Part shown: positions 24,300 through 36,187 of the stretch, one piece after another
How the letters are laid out: every line of letters begins with the position of its first letter
How positions within the stretch are numbered: the first letter of the stretch is position 1
DNA from: Phellopilus nigrolimitatus
Taxonomy: Eukaryota; Basidiomycota; Agaricomycetes; Hymenochaetales; Hymenochaetaceae
DNA length: 64,000 nt
Assembly (NCBI GenBank): GCA_021029095.1
Contig: JAJOHG010000008.1
Location: forward strand, 806,001-870,000
Direction of reading: 5' to 3'
Position numbers and translations under genes: made by a program
The notes under the pieces: model-generated
What the model was told of the DNA's origin: nothing
Databases searched by the model: none
The model's input: the letters and a program-made list of their open reading frames with translations, nothing else

Positions 24300-24857
24300 G
24301 AAATCAATAAAATTATTCATGTCAAGTAGGTATTAAGATATTTATCCTAGTATGTTGTTTTCTCCTTCTAGTACTATGTATGAACGTCGTAAACTCTATA
24401 TGAAAAGTGTGGCTGTTGGTAACAACCAACAGCCACATCGAAGTTGGGCACGTAAGGCGGTTACTAAATTGAAATCGACGCCACATCGTCTAAGTTCTCC
24501 TTGTATTCTTCCCACCTCCATCTTACACACGTCTAGTCACCTAGTAATTTGGCACTTCTCGAGGAGGATTGTGATTCGCTTTCAGGACTGTACGTATTGT
24601 ATATGCCATTACGAAAGCTCTAGAAGCGCTTCATCAACGTGTTTTAGGCTCTCGCCTCAGGACGCCGATCATTTCGTAACCACCGGACGAGTGAGCAGCT
24701 ATTCCCACGGAGAAGCTTGGATCACATCCATTTAAGCGATACGCGTCCGACGCGTCTCATTTTCCGTCTCTTTCTTCAACTGCAACCACCACAGCCACGC
24801 GTCATCCATCCGTCTTTCTTCGCTCATCATCGTTGTTGACGGCGTCGGCAGGCAAAG
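24300..24857. other. Intergenic between methyltransferase and helicase
   Basis: 558 bp containing AATAAA right after the methyltransferase stop (about 24306), the hairpin at 24408, and the helicase promoter and leader. A 127-codon open frame at 24352-24735 overlaps the hairpin and has no family features. Confidence 0.4.
24408..24437. repeat. Perfect 13-bp inverted repeat, 4-nt loop
   Basis: TGTGGCTGTTGGT, then AACA, then ACCAACAGCCACA. It lies 109 bp after the methyltransferase stop codon. On RNA of either strand it would form a stable hairpin. Role unknown. Confidence 0.8.
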
Positions 24858-27800
24858 ATGAGCAATGACGAGGTGCTCGCGCTCGCAAAAAGGCAGTTAG
24901 GTCTGCCGACTAATGCTAATGTACGCGCCTCTTTCTTGTCTGAGGGCTTGCCCTGCTAATTTGCCTCGTAGAATGCATCCATCCCTACGTCGTATCTCGC
25001 TGTACTGAAAGCCCATATATCAATCTTTCCGGAAGACACAAATGTACGTGCCTCTTCGTATCGTCGTCGACTTTGTTGTCGTCGCGCGCCTATTGCCTGC
25101 AGTGCGCACAGCTTTGTGCGATGTGCAATAAACGCGTTTGTTGCGCGCTTCGAACGTGAACTCGAAGTCTTACTGACACCTGTTCCAGTTCTGTATTATA
25201 GCACAGCCAGGCACCGGATGTAAGTACATTAAAATAAGTTTCATTTGGCGGTTCCTCATATGCCCTCAACATAGTCGGAATTGCTGTATGCCTGGAAGAT
25301 GGGTGCAACCAGGCAAGACTTCCCCTAACTAAGAACAAGGATATTTCCGACGGCGGAAAGAAGGATGGAATCGGGTCTTTAATGGAATACAGGGTACGTC
25401 GCAAATTAACGCTCACCGAACTCAATAATCAAGTGGCTGCAAAGGCACACGTTAACTTGCCCACACACAAATCGAATCGCCGTGCCCGTCTTTCGAACGC
25501 GTCGAGTCCAAATCGCTCACCGAGGAGAAACAATGTACGTTTTCTGTACAAAAACATTTCTGCGTCCTCGCTAATAGCATATATAGAGCAACTCGCAAAG
25601 TGGCTTGTCCGCCCCAGGGACGCCCGGAAATACGAGTAGACCGAGGTTGAACCTTCTGCGTGCCCTAGATGATGACACTCAGTCCCAATTGTTATCTGCG
25701 TTGGCCTCGAGCTCGAGCTCCACTCTGAGACCTAGCCACACATCTAGGATTTTTGCCGCTTCCAGACAATCTGCTACTGCGGATGCGCTTGCATCGAGTG
25801 TTTCCAATCCTAGAAAGAGGCTATCTGAGGGTGTACCCTGCTGGTCCCGAGAGCGTCGATTCTGACAAGGAAGCAAATCCGCTTATCCGCGAAGTACGGA
25901 GCCTTCCCAAGAGCAACGCATCTAGGACGGCCAGTGCATCCCGGTTGACATCGACCAATGTTAAGGCCGAGAACTCGCCGAAGAGAGTCAAACTTGAAGA
26001 AGCGAAAATTCCTCTGGCATTTCATGACGAGAATCGTTCTTCTGGAACTCCCGCGATGACAAGGGCTGTCTCTTCCTCTGCCATGCCTACGATTCCCTCT
26101 AAGATTGTGAAGACAGAAGATTCTGGAACTTTGCCTTCGGTGACTTTGGAGGAGACGTCAGTCAAGCTCATGGAAACGAATGCCCAGCTGAACGACTACA
26201 ACATGTTAAGGCGGAAGCTGATGAACAAGCGCCGGCGCTCGGCCAAAGAAAATAGGAGTCTTCAGGAGACGGAGAAGCGTATCGCCGGATATACGAGGAC
26301 GAAAGAGCATTGGGAATCTATATTGCGCGCGCCACAGCCGAAGCAAGAACCTGCTGACCCTTTGGTACTCAATCCTGTTCCCGCTCAGCCCCAGGCTGGT
26401 CCGTCAAATTATATGGCGGTCTCATCGCGAGCTGCGCCATCCAGAGGAATAAGCCCGTCGTCTCCCGCGAGTGCATATAGTCACGAACCGCAAATCACCG
26501 ATGCTGCTCTCGAAGCTATGAAACGTGATTTTCCTCCTGGCCAAGTTTCCGATGCCCCAATTGCCTCGAGCTCGAACGTCCAGTTACCATCGGCGCCGCC
26601 TACGCCGTTGCAGATACAGATAGCAGAGGATCTCATGTTCGAGGCAATGGAACGCCGCTCATGTTCTTCGAATATTCTAAACCCGCATTCGCTTGGAGGC
26701 ATTGCCTCGCTCTACGGAGATTCAGACGATTATGAGAATCCATACGATACGAATGGAGATTGGCACGGGCGTGGCAGGGATCAATTCAGAGGACCTGTCG
26801 CGAAGGCTGGAGAGTGGGGCATTATTCTTTTGTTCCCTTGCAAAAACATGGTGCTAACTAGGCTTTAGTCTCCAGCAGTTCTTCCAAGAAGCTGGAAACG
26901 CTGATTTATTCGACGGAAATGCGGCTGTGACAAGAGCCCTGAAGAAGCTCGGCCTTCCGGATCTCAACACGCCATTCAAGGACTTGGCAGTCACTTTAAT
27001 GCCTCATCAAGTAATCGGGGTCGGCTGGATGCTTGACAAAGAGAAAAGCGTCAATAAAGGTGGAATTCTGAGTGACGAAATGGGCCTTGGAAAGGTTCGC
27101 GCGCATTTACGATGCTAGTTATACTGAACTAATCTCGTTGATTTCCTGAAACAGACGGTTCAAATGTAATATATATATATTCTTTTTCACACTACCTGCG
27201 CGCGACGCTGACTTTTAATCTTAGGATTGCAATGATGATGGCGAACCGTTCGGACGATCCTGCGGTGAAGACAACGCTCGTAAAAACTCAGTAATTAATC
27301 GAAGGATAGTGTTTAATGCTGCTCTTTCTTTAGATAGTCGCGCCTCTTGCGCTACTGGGCCAATGGAAATTGGAGATCGAAATGAAGACTGAGGACAGAC
27401 TCACTGTTCTGATTTATCACGGCTCTGGTAAGACCAGAAGTAAAAAGGATCTACAGAAATACGACGTGGTTTTGACGACTTTTGGGGTACGTTTGTTTCG
27501 ATGCACACGTCTTTCTTATTCTCTGAACGAATTATCCTTCTAGACTCTAGCTTCAGAGTGGCCTGATCCCGAAGCAGAAGAGAAGAAGAAACAGCAGGAG
27601 AAGAAGGGGAAGAGAAAGAAGGCTGAGTTCGTCACGAGCGATAGCGAGGAGGAACGCGAGGAAAAGAAAAAGAAAAAACGTGCGTCGACCTCTTTACCTA
27701 GGTGCTCCGTACTTACCACTTGAACTATCTTTCGTTAGTCGGAATTATGATGACTATGAGCGTAGGTCATCAGATGTAATTGATTCATTCCCATGTCTTA

Positions 27801-30763
27801 ATTGTCTCCAGTGGTACCGAGTGGTTCTAGATGAAGCTCAAAATATCCGCAACAAACGAACTCGTAAGTGGGATAACAATTACCGCAATGAATATTCCCT
27901 GACATCTGACAATATTTTAGGCGTGTCGCGAGCCGTCACAGAGCTCATCTCAACTTACAGATGGTGTCTGACTGGGTAAGCATTGATTCATAAAGGAGAG
28001 TTTTCAGAATACCAATGTCATACGATCTAGGACCCCAATCACTAATGGCCTCGGTGATGCATATCCTCTCTTCCGCTTCTTGCGAATCACGCCGTGGCAC
28101 GGTGAGTAGTGCATAAGAGTACTAGTCAACGGCGTTGTGAGATTGTTCTAAAAATTCGCAGACTGGGCAGAGTATAACAGTCATATCACGCTTTTTGAAA
28201 AGAAATCTTGTGCGTGTAACTTTTTTCATCGCAAGCAAGGCCAATTTGACTTACGCAGGCTTTTTACAGCTTCCGTCGCTGTCAGAAGGCTGCAGGCTAT
28301 CTTCGGGACGTGCCTTCTCAGGCGCAAGAAAGATACCCTTCTTGATGGCAAACGGCTCATCGAACTTCCTCCGAAGGACGTACGGCTTTGCAAACTTGAG
28401 TTTACTCCGGACGAACGAGACATCTACAAAATGGTAAGTTACATGCTTGATATTACTTGCTTCGTACTGATACTATCTTATCTTTCAAAGGTTGAGACGC
28501 GAAGCCAGCAGGTCTTCAACAAGTATCTTCGCGCAGGCACAGTTTTGAAGAACTACATGCACGGTACGAGCAATTCGAAAAACATGACCGAATGACTACT
28601 CATATACTTTTAGTGCTTGTGATGCTGCTTCGTCTTCGTCAAGTCTGTTCTCACACATCGCTCATCACCGAGGGGGAGGATTATATTATCGACGACAACC
28701 TCGAGAACACAAACGAGGATAAAAGAGACGAGCTTATTCTCGCTCAAACACTCCTGGGTCGCGAGTTTGTCACCAAGCTCAGATCCAAGCTAAAGGACGT
28801 AGCGATAGAACGAATGGCTGCGGAGAAAGAGGTGCGCTCACTTTCTCACATCAATGATGAAGTTAATTTGGTTTCATTTAGTCTCAAGATGCGACTGTCG
28901 AGAATGAAGATTGCCCCGTTTGTTTCGATCAATTCACCGATGCGGTGGTGACGCCGTGCATGCATTTCTTCTGCCGCGAGTGCATCAGTAAGTGTGGCCT
29001 ACACACTTGCTATATCGCTTTCTAACTAGAATGTAGATGCTGTCCTTGCTACCCAGCATATCATGGATGCTGGGCAGCCAAACAGGTACAAGCCGGATGA
29101 ACACCCATGTAAGTTTTTCGTGCCTCACAATCCGCACGTTCGTTGATAAAGTTATTCCAAAGGCCCTTCCTGCCGTGCTCCTATCTGCAAGAGCAAGTTG
29201 TTCTCCCGCGAAGCATTCGAACCGACCGATGAAGATTTGAACATTGACGAAAAGCCCGTGAAGTCAGAGTCGAAGACCAAGGGAAAGATGCGTTCATACG
29301 CGACTACAGAGGACGAGGATGAAGAGATGCCCGACATCCAATCTTTATTGTCATCCCAAGACGCCAAGGGCAAAACTAAGGCCAAGGCGAAGGGCAAGTC
29401 CAAGATGAAGGCGAAGCCAAAAGCCAAGCCGAAGAAATCTCAAAAGCGTGCTATAAAGCGAGTTCTCGATCCCGACGAGGAAGGCGAGGGTGACGATGTT
29501 GACATGGACGAGGAAAAGGAAGAAGATGGCGATGATGATGATGATGACTTGAGCGATTTCATTGTCCAGGATCACGAGGACGAAGAAGAAAAGGACACAC
29601 GGTTGGCTTTGAGGAAGAGATTGGGAAAGCGGCGCGCCTCCTCTCCAGTTGACTATCGTGAAAGCGATAGCGACGACGAAATTATTATCTCTCGTAGGCA
29701 GCCGAGAGGCTCTTCTGTGAACAATGGACCGATCAAAGTGTTATCGAAGATGCTTCCCTCGACGAAGATGATGGTTTGTCATTACCTTCCTTCTGATTAT
29801 CGGACACTCCTAATTTTTTGTCATAGCATATGATGGAAAGCTTGCAGAAATGGTTGAAGGAGCACCCTGATGAGAAAGTACGTACGTAGACCTTCCGCGA
29901 TGCATCATCTCACAAACAATCCTACGTTTCAGACTATGATAATCTCTCAATGGACTCAGTGCCTCAAGCTAGTCTCAGACTATCTCTACTCCAAGGATTT
30001 CAAGCACGTTATGTACGTATTATTTCACGTAGCTCTTATCTGTATCACGGATTGAAGGCGATATAAAGGTTTCAAGGAAACATGTCCCGCGAGAAGAGAG
30101 ATTCGGCAGTGCGAGCTTTCATGAAGAACAATGGCGCCCGTGTCATGTTAATGAGCTTGAAGTGCGGAGGAGTCGGTTTGGTATGTAAGACAGTAACTGT
30201 CCCAAGTAACTACTTCTGACCACGAAGCGTCGATATTTCATAGAACTTGACCCGTGCAAACAGTAAAAACTCATTTACTAATGGCCAATATTATTTCTAA
30301 CAATGTCTTTAAAAGGGGTTATCTCTCTCGATCTCGGATGGAGCGAGGCTGTCGAAAGCCAGGCTTTCGATCGCGTCCACCGACTGGGACAGACACGCCC
30401 CGTAGTTGTCGAGCGCCTTGTTATAAGCAACACTGTTGAAGATCGTGTGCTTGCCCTCCAGGAGAAAAAGGTAGATACGACATTTGCTTTGGTTTCGGTG
30501 TTAGTTTTTATCCTGGCTCATGCGTCATCGTCACGTGTAGAAAAACCTTGCGGATGGCAGCCTTGGAGAAGGAAAAGGAAAAAAGATTGGACGTGAGTGT
30601 TTCGTTCAAAGCATCAGTCTGCTGCCCCTCAATCTGATCGTTTTACAGGTCTGAGTGTGCGTGAGCTAGCAAACTGTGAGTCTTTCAAGACCGTTTTGGT
30701 CGTCACTGTCTGATTGCCTTTGTAGTGTTTGGTCTTGATCATTCGGGTCGCCTCCTGGAATAG
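24858..30763 (+). CDS. SNF2-family helicase with internal RING finger (Uls1/Rad5/Rad16 group)
   Basis: A chromatin/DNA translocase, probably nuclear, whose RING suggests ubiquitin- or SUMO-linked substrate handling. More than 20 exons. The start is [17 protein letters not shown], followed by a Cys-containing segment ([25 protein letters not shown]), a long disordered linker, then the motor. Motif I is [12 protein letters not shown] joined to TVQM (intron from about 27090); Ia is [10 protein letters not shown]; the DEAQ box is [17 protein letters not shown] is YRWCLTGTPITN. The RING is [20 protein letters not shown] followed by CRECI (28909-28986) and later [11 protein letters not shown]. Motif V/VI is [16 protein letters not shown] and [12 protein letters not shown]. 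The tail [13 protein letters not shown] and LLE-stop matches Uls1-like proteins. The two helicase halves are separated by a Lys/Glu/Asp-rich insert (29260-29700). A one-base frame change is probably needed near 25835-25845. Confidence 0.88.
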
Positions 30764-31210
30764 ATACCTATCGGAACAACGAACAGATAACTCACATAAT
30801 TCACTTTCAATCAACTTTCGAGTCGTTGTGCTCGCTTATAATCAGCAATACCGACTCCTCCCTTTTTTGATACGATACGAAATCCAGTAGATATGCTTAT
30901 TGGTACATTATGCCTTGATGCTTTGTACAGAAGTCTAGCTATTGCACAGTATTAATGTTATGTTATTGGTCTAAAGGGTTCTCGTGTAGGTCTGAAGTCT
31001 GTTCTCGCCTCTGGAAGAAAAGAAAGTCAACTCACCCACTCCCGAGCCACATCTGTGCGCTTATGTAGTGCACCCAAATTGGGAAGTCGGTGCGTATTAC
31101 GTCCACGACGCGCGACGTGTCCGTTGGACAAGTTGGGAACGACGGCGACAAGCTCTTTCCCATTCTTCCACTTTTCTTCGCACCTTCGTCCTTGGCCGCC
31201 GCCGCCCAAT
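30764..31210. other. Intergenic between helicase and SURF4 genes
   Basis: 447 bp: helicase 3' UTR and SURF4 promoter. The region just before the SURF4 ATG is pyrimidine-rich (TTCCCATTCTTCCACTTTTC), common in fungal leaders. Confidence 0.4.
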
Positions 31211-32495
31211 ATGACCTCCCGCATCAACATTGCCCGCCCGGGGAGCGCAACAAACTATAACGGCTATAGTCCCGACCCGCACGGTTTCGCCAACTCGCGC
31301 CCGAACAGCGGTTACCGCGCGGCGAACCCAGACCCAGACAGCCCGCTCGACAAATTGCGCGTCATCTCTTCGCAGGTCGAGGACTACATCGAGATATACT
31401 CGCAGCCCCTCAAGCCACACCTGCCCGCCATCGGCCGCTTCCTCATCGTCGTCACTTTCCTTGAAGATGCGTGGCGGATCATGACGCAGTGGGGCGACCA
31501 GCTGTGGTATCTGCAGAGGTCCGTATAGACTGCTACGCTGCCTGATGGCGTGTACCGACGCTGTTCTTTCAGGCATAGGAAATTTCCCTGGGGGCTTTCG
31601 CACACTTTCCTACTGGTCAATATTATTGTGCGTTTCTTTCTTTCGCCATCCCTGAGCGACGAAATGTAGTGATAGGCTGGCCTCGAGAAAGCTTTAATTC
31701 TTCACATTTGACTGTTGTTTCTGCCTAAGCCTCGTATAGCTAATACTTGTCTATTCATTCAGGTAATGCTAGTCGCGTCGGGCGCGGTCATCACCAAGCG
31801 ACAAACCGAATACGCCGTCATAGGGCCTTCTCGGCGTCGTCGTCATCCAGGGATTTGGCTATGGGCTCATCTTCGACCTCACGTTCTTCCTGCGCAACCT
31901 CTCCGTCATCGGCGGCCTCTTCATGGTCTTCAGCGACTCGATGATCAGCAGGAAGAAGCCCTTCGCGGGATTGCCGAGTATCAGCGAGACAGACCGGAAG
32001 AAGTAGTATGTGGCGCTTTTCACTGGTCTGTTGTGTGGACGTTGACCTGTTTGGCTAGCTTCCTGCTCGCGGGCCGCGTGCTGCTCATCTTCCTCTTCCT
32101 CGGCTTTATCATCCAAGGCCAGTGGAGCATCGCGCGCGTGTTCGTGTCTATCGTCGGGCTCGCCGCGTGCATCATGGTCGCGGTCGGCTTCAAGGCCAAG
32201 TGGTCGGCGGCCTTCCTCGTCCTCGTCCTCAGCGTGTTCAACGTCATCGCGAACAACTTCTGGGCCATACACTCCGCGCACCCGACGCGCGACTTCCTCA
32301 AGTACGACTTCTTCCAGACGCTATGTGAGTGCCGCGCCGCTTTCCCCTATTCGCGCACGTGCCCTGTGTAGACGCGTTGCTAATCTTAGACTGATACTGA
32401 TACCCCCTCTTCCAGCGATCGTCGGTGGGCTGCTGCTTCTCGTGAACATGGGCCCGGGCGGCCTGTCGGTGGACGAGAAGAAGAAGGTGTTCTGA
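31211..32495 (+). CDS. ERV29: SURF4/Erv29-type ER cargo receptor
   Basis: A multi-spanning membrane protein that loads soluble secretory cargo into COPII vesicles and cycles between ER and Golgi. The start is MTSRINIARPGSATNYNG. The family core follows: QVEDYIEIYSQPLKPHLPAI, IGRFLIVVTFLEDAWRIMTQ, WGDQLWYLQR, HRKFPWGLSHTFLLVNII, VMLVASGAVITKRQTEYAV, LLGVVVIQGFGYGLIFDL, FLRNLSVIGGLFMVFSDSM, VFNVIANNFWAIHS and SIVGGLLLLVNMGPGG. The C-terminus is EKKKVF, a canonical KKXX retrieval signal. Four introns are recognisable, including the GTATGT donor after KK-Y. At 31823-31825 a GGG run puts the sequence out of frame: one G fewer gives AVIGLLGVVVIQG. The fit to the family on both sides is excellent, so an assembly error is the simplest view. 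Confidence 0.92.
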
Positions 32496-33056
32496 TTGGG
32501 CGGGGCGCGGGGTGCCCGGCGCTCGGCGCCGCTCGAAGGGGAAAAATCATAGGTGTCATTTGGTCATTTGGTCTCGTCTGATGTACATGTCTTCGCTACA
32601 TAAGTGCTAGTATTCGGTGACTGTCGGTCGATACTCTCGTTCTTATTCTATTGCACATACTCGCGTTGCGGCGGCTTGCGTAGGAGCGCACGAAAGGGCT
32701 GAGTTACGTGCGGCACTGTATTCGAGAGATGGCTGGGTCCGGTGACTGCTTGCGTGCTCCCTGAATTGGTTATCGGAGACGAGCATGCTCGGGTTCGCGC
32801 TTGTCTCGTTGGACCTCAAGAGTACTTTGCTATATAGCGTTCGAGCTGGCATAAATTGCTGCGGCAGTAGCAGTATGTAAAGACGCGGAGACTAGCGATG
32901 TGCATACAATAGTAATACCTAGCCTGCTTATTAGGCGGACGACTACTATAGACTCCAAGTTGGCCTAAAAACAAGTCCCTAGGGCCGAAACCGGTTCATG
33001 TGCAATGCGCACATATGCATAGAGAGAAGCATCGACGCGACGCGACGCGATGCGCC
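32496..33056. other. Intergenic between convergent SURF4 and MLH1 genes
   Basis: 561 bp between two 3' ends. No open frame worth calling. It presumably holds both terminators. Confidence 0.4.
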
Positions 33057-34247
33057 TCAGCAGCGCTCGAACACGCGGTACAGGTCCGGGAGGCTCGCGA
33101 CCTGCACGACGGCGCGCTCGAGCAAGCTCTTCGGCGCGACGAGGTACCTGCGCAGCGCGGGGAACAGCACGTGCTCGACGCGCCAGCGCTCCGCGCGCTC
33201 CTCCCGCTCTCTCTCCCCTTCCCCTTCCCCTTCCTCTACCCCCCGACCCGGACCCGGACCCGGACCCGGACCCCACGCCCGCCCCCGCGGCGTAGAAGTA
33301 CGCGAGCTCGCGGAGCACGGCCGCGAAGCAGCCCTTCTCGTCGGCCCACGGGACCTGCGGGCCCAGGCGCATGAGCAGCAGCGGCAGCGCGGCGAGGTCC
33401 GGCGCGCGCCCGCGCAGGAGCAGCGGCACGCTCGCGAGCGCGCCCTCCGGCGTGATGCCGAGCGAGAAGTACTCGTCGAGCATGGGCGCGCTCGCGGTGA
33501 GCCGCGCGACGATGCGCTGTGGGTGGGGGTGTTAGTGGGGTGTGCAGAGGGGGAGGGGAAGGGAAGGGACACACGTCGACGACCTCGTCCTCCTCGAGCG
33601 CGAGCCCGCACGCCCGCCAGCGCGCGCGCTCTGCGCGCACGGCGAGGCGCACGAGGTGCGCGACGGGCGGCGGCGGCTCGAGGCGCACGCGCGCGAAGTT
33701 GCCGAACTGCCGCAGGCCGAGCTGGTAGAAGAGCTCCTCCCTGCGTGCGCCAGCACGAAAGACTGGGGTCAGCACGAAGCGGAGAGGGGGAGGGGGGAGG
33801 GATGGAGAGAGGGGACGCACGCGAGCGCGGCGTGGTCGACGAGGAAGAGCCGCGTGCCGTGCTGCACGAGCGCGCGCGCGGCGCGCAGGTCGACGACGCC
33901 CACGAAAACGTGCCCGCGCACGATCTCCGTCAGGCCTGTGCGGCGCCGTTGCCATTTTGTTTAGCGCCAACGTCAGCGTGCATTTGGGCGGGGCCACTCA
34001 CCGGCGTGCTGCGCCACGTGCACCGCGCGCCGCAGGGCGTGCACGGACGCGAGGACGCACGCGGACTTGGCGATCTCGGGTGCGGGGCTCGCCGCGGTGG
34101 CGGGGCCGTCCGCCCCGTGCGCCTGCACGCCGTCCGCGGCGCCGCGCACGGGGAACATCGAGTCGAGCGTGCGGTCCGTGCGCGAGACGCGCACCTTGTC
34201 CTTGGAGGGCACGGGCCGCGCCTTCGGCGCCGTCGCCGTCGCGGCGA

Positions 34248-34281
<34 letters not shown>

Positions 34282-36012
34282 TTGGCTCCTGGGAAGAGGC
34301 CTTCTCTTTGCCCTTGCCCTTGTCCGACGTGTCCAGCACGCCCCCGGTCAGCAGGGTCTGCGTCTGTGCGCGGGGCAGAAATCACAAATGAGCTTTTCTC
34401 CGGGGTGCAGCACAGTGAGCGGGGGGAGGCACGGACCTGGTACGCGAATGCGCGCGAGCGCGCCTGGCCTGCGAGCGCGTGGGCGATGGCGTCTGCGGTG
34501 CGCGCGGTGACAGCGTCCTCCGCGAGGAAGTGCACCGCGCGCTTCGTCGGGTGCACGTTCACGTCGACCGCGCGCGGGTCGAGGTCGAGGCTGTCGGGGC
34601 CGGGCCGCATTGCGTCAGTAAAATGGGATGTGGAAAGCGAGTGGAGGGGAAGGGAGGTGAGGGGGCGGCTTGCCTGAGGTAGATGAAGGGCGCGACGCCC
34701 TTGGGGAGGACGGCGCCGTACACGCCCTCTAGCGCGCGCTTGAGGCGCGGGGACTCGACGAGGCGGTCTGTGCGGCGCGTTAGCCGCGGGAGGAGCAAGT
34801 GGATGCAGAGGGGACGCACGGTTGATGAAGAGCAGGAAGACAGGCTTCTTCCCGCGGTAGTTCGCACCCGTGAAGTGCGCCTCGCCCGCCCAGGCGCCCG
34901 CGTCCGCGTCGGAGGAAGCTGGGGCATCAGCGGATGTCCCGTCGAGAGAAGAGAAGGACGCGCTGAGGAGCTCGCGCGCGACGCTCGCGCCGTAGAGCAG
35001 GCGGATGGCCTGCGCGGTGGACGAGTGCGAGGGCGTGGAGAGGTCGGGCGTGGGCGAGCCGGCCTGCGCGGCGGGGCTCTCAGTAAGGACGAGTGGAGAA
35101 AAGAGGGGAGGGGAGAGGAGGGAAGGAGAAGGAGGAGCGCACCTTCTTGCAGACGAAGGCGACGGCCGGGTTGTGCACGGCGTAGCGCGTGACGACGTCG
35201 AGGATGCGCGCGTACTCTCGGAGGAGCTGCGCAGCGCGGCGCGCGCGCGGGCGTGTTGTAGAAGAGGTCTTCGGCCTGGGGGTGCGTTCACGTTCACAGA
35301 CCCTCTTTTCGGGTTAGATAGATGGAGGCGGGAGTGCGTACTGTGATGGTGGTCCCGTCGTTGCCGGCGCACGGCTTCGGGTCGGGCGTCTGGCCGGGCT
35401 TGGGGGGCGCGAGGGCGCCGTCGACGTAGCAGGCTCTGAAAGACAAGACAGAAGGTAGGGGGCGTTAGATGCGCAGGGTCTTGCGATGAATGGTACGGAC
35501 CTCCACGCGCAGCTGTCCGCGCGGGTCTTTGTCACGACGGACAGGTGCGCGACGTGCGAGACGGAGGCGAGCGCCTCGCCGCGGAAGCCGTAGGTGCGCA
35601 GCGCGGCGAGGTCGGCGAACGTCGTGAGCTTGGAGGTCGTGAAGCGCTCCGCGAGGCGCGGGAGGTCGGCGTGCTGCAACGCGCGGGGCGGCGTGGTCAG
35701 CGCAGACACAGACACAGGTAGAAGAGAGGGACGCACGCGGATGCCGACGCCGTTGTCCTGGACCTGGAGGAGTTTGAGCCCGCCGTCCTTGACGGTGACG
35801 CGCACGGCGGAGGCGCCGGCGTCGAGGCTGTTCTCGAGGAGCTCCTTGAGGGCGGAGGCGGGCCTGTGGATGATCTGCGGGACAGGGTCAGTGCTGCGTG
35901 CGGCGGGGGCGGGGGCGCGTACCTCGCCGGCGGCGATACGGTTGATGAGGGACTCCTGGAGGCGGCGGATGGGGCGCGGGCCTGGAGGCTCTGGCTCTGG
36001 TGGGCGGGCCAT
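33057..36012 (-). CDS. MLH1: DNA mismatch repair protein MLH1
   Basis: The GHKL ATPase subunit of MutL-alpha, acting after MutS in nuclear mismatch repair and in meiosis. The start is [12 protein letters not shown] at 36012. The ATPase motifs are clear: LINRIAAGE (then a GTACGC...GCAG intron), [59 protein letters not shown] and [11 protein letters not shown]. Later come [15 protein letters not shown] and [16 protein letters not shown]. The C-terminal endonuclease/dimerisation part has [30 protein letters not shown] and [20 protein letters not shown]. It ends [19 protein letters not shown], the hallmark FERC tail. The DNA is very GC-rich. Two low-complexity expansions interrupt the frame: a (GTC)10 tract at 34251-34280 and GGACCC repeats at 33244-33271. 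Each needs a one-base adjustment or an extra small intron. Confidence 0.92.
33244..33271. repeat. GGACCC hexanucleotide tandem repeat inside MLH1
   Basis: Four to five copies of ACCCGG/GGACCC. The minus-strand reading is Gly-Ser or Gly-Pro repeats. It lies between the conserved ELAYFYAA and [15 protein letters not shown] segments, where the reading frame changes. Confidence 0.75.
34251..34280. repeat. (GTC)10 trinucleotide repeat inside MLH1
   Basis: Ten perfect GTC units on the plus strand (GAC on the coding strand), which would encode poly-Thr, poly-Asp or poly-Arg depending on frame. It lies in the normally unstructured linker of MLH1. Confidence 0.9.
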
Positions 36013-36187
36013 GTCTGAGATGCGCTTTGTCAGCTGAGCGCGTTTGCATACACAGGCGCGCATCGACCGGCCCTGAACAAGTGCTGTTCTGTTCTATTTG
36101 GGCCTAGAACGACGTCATTGTTGCCCCGCAGTCTGATTGACCTCGCCGTTCCCGCTCGCCACCTCCATACGTACTACTATCACCATC

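Noticed and set aside
24352..24735. 127-codon plus frame between methyltransferase and helicase
   Set aside because: No family features. It runs through the perfect hairpin and a promoter-like region.
32998..34677. 559-codon plus-strand frame and several other long frames across 33.0-35.4 kb
   Set aside because: They are antisense or shifted shadows of the GC-rich MLH1 gene: Arg/Ala/Pro-rich, no domain, and created by lack of AT-rich stops.
33930..35372. 480-codon minus-strand frame in the MLH1 region
   Set aside because: It reads through MLH1 introns and mixes frames. Only its short MLH1-like pieces are real; the rest is intron and low-complexity.
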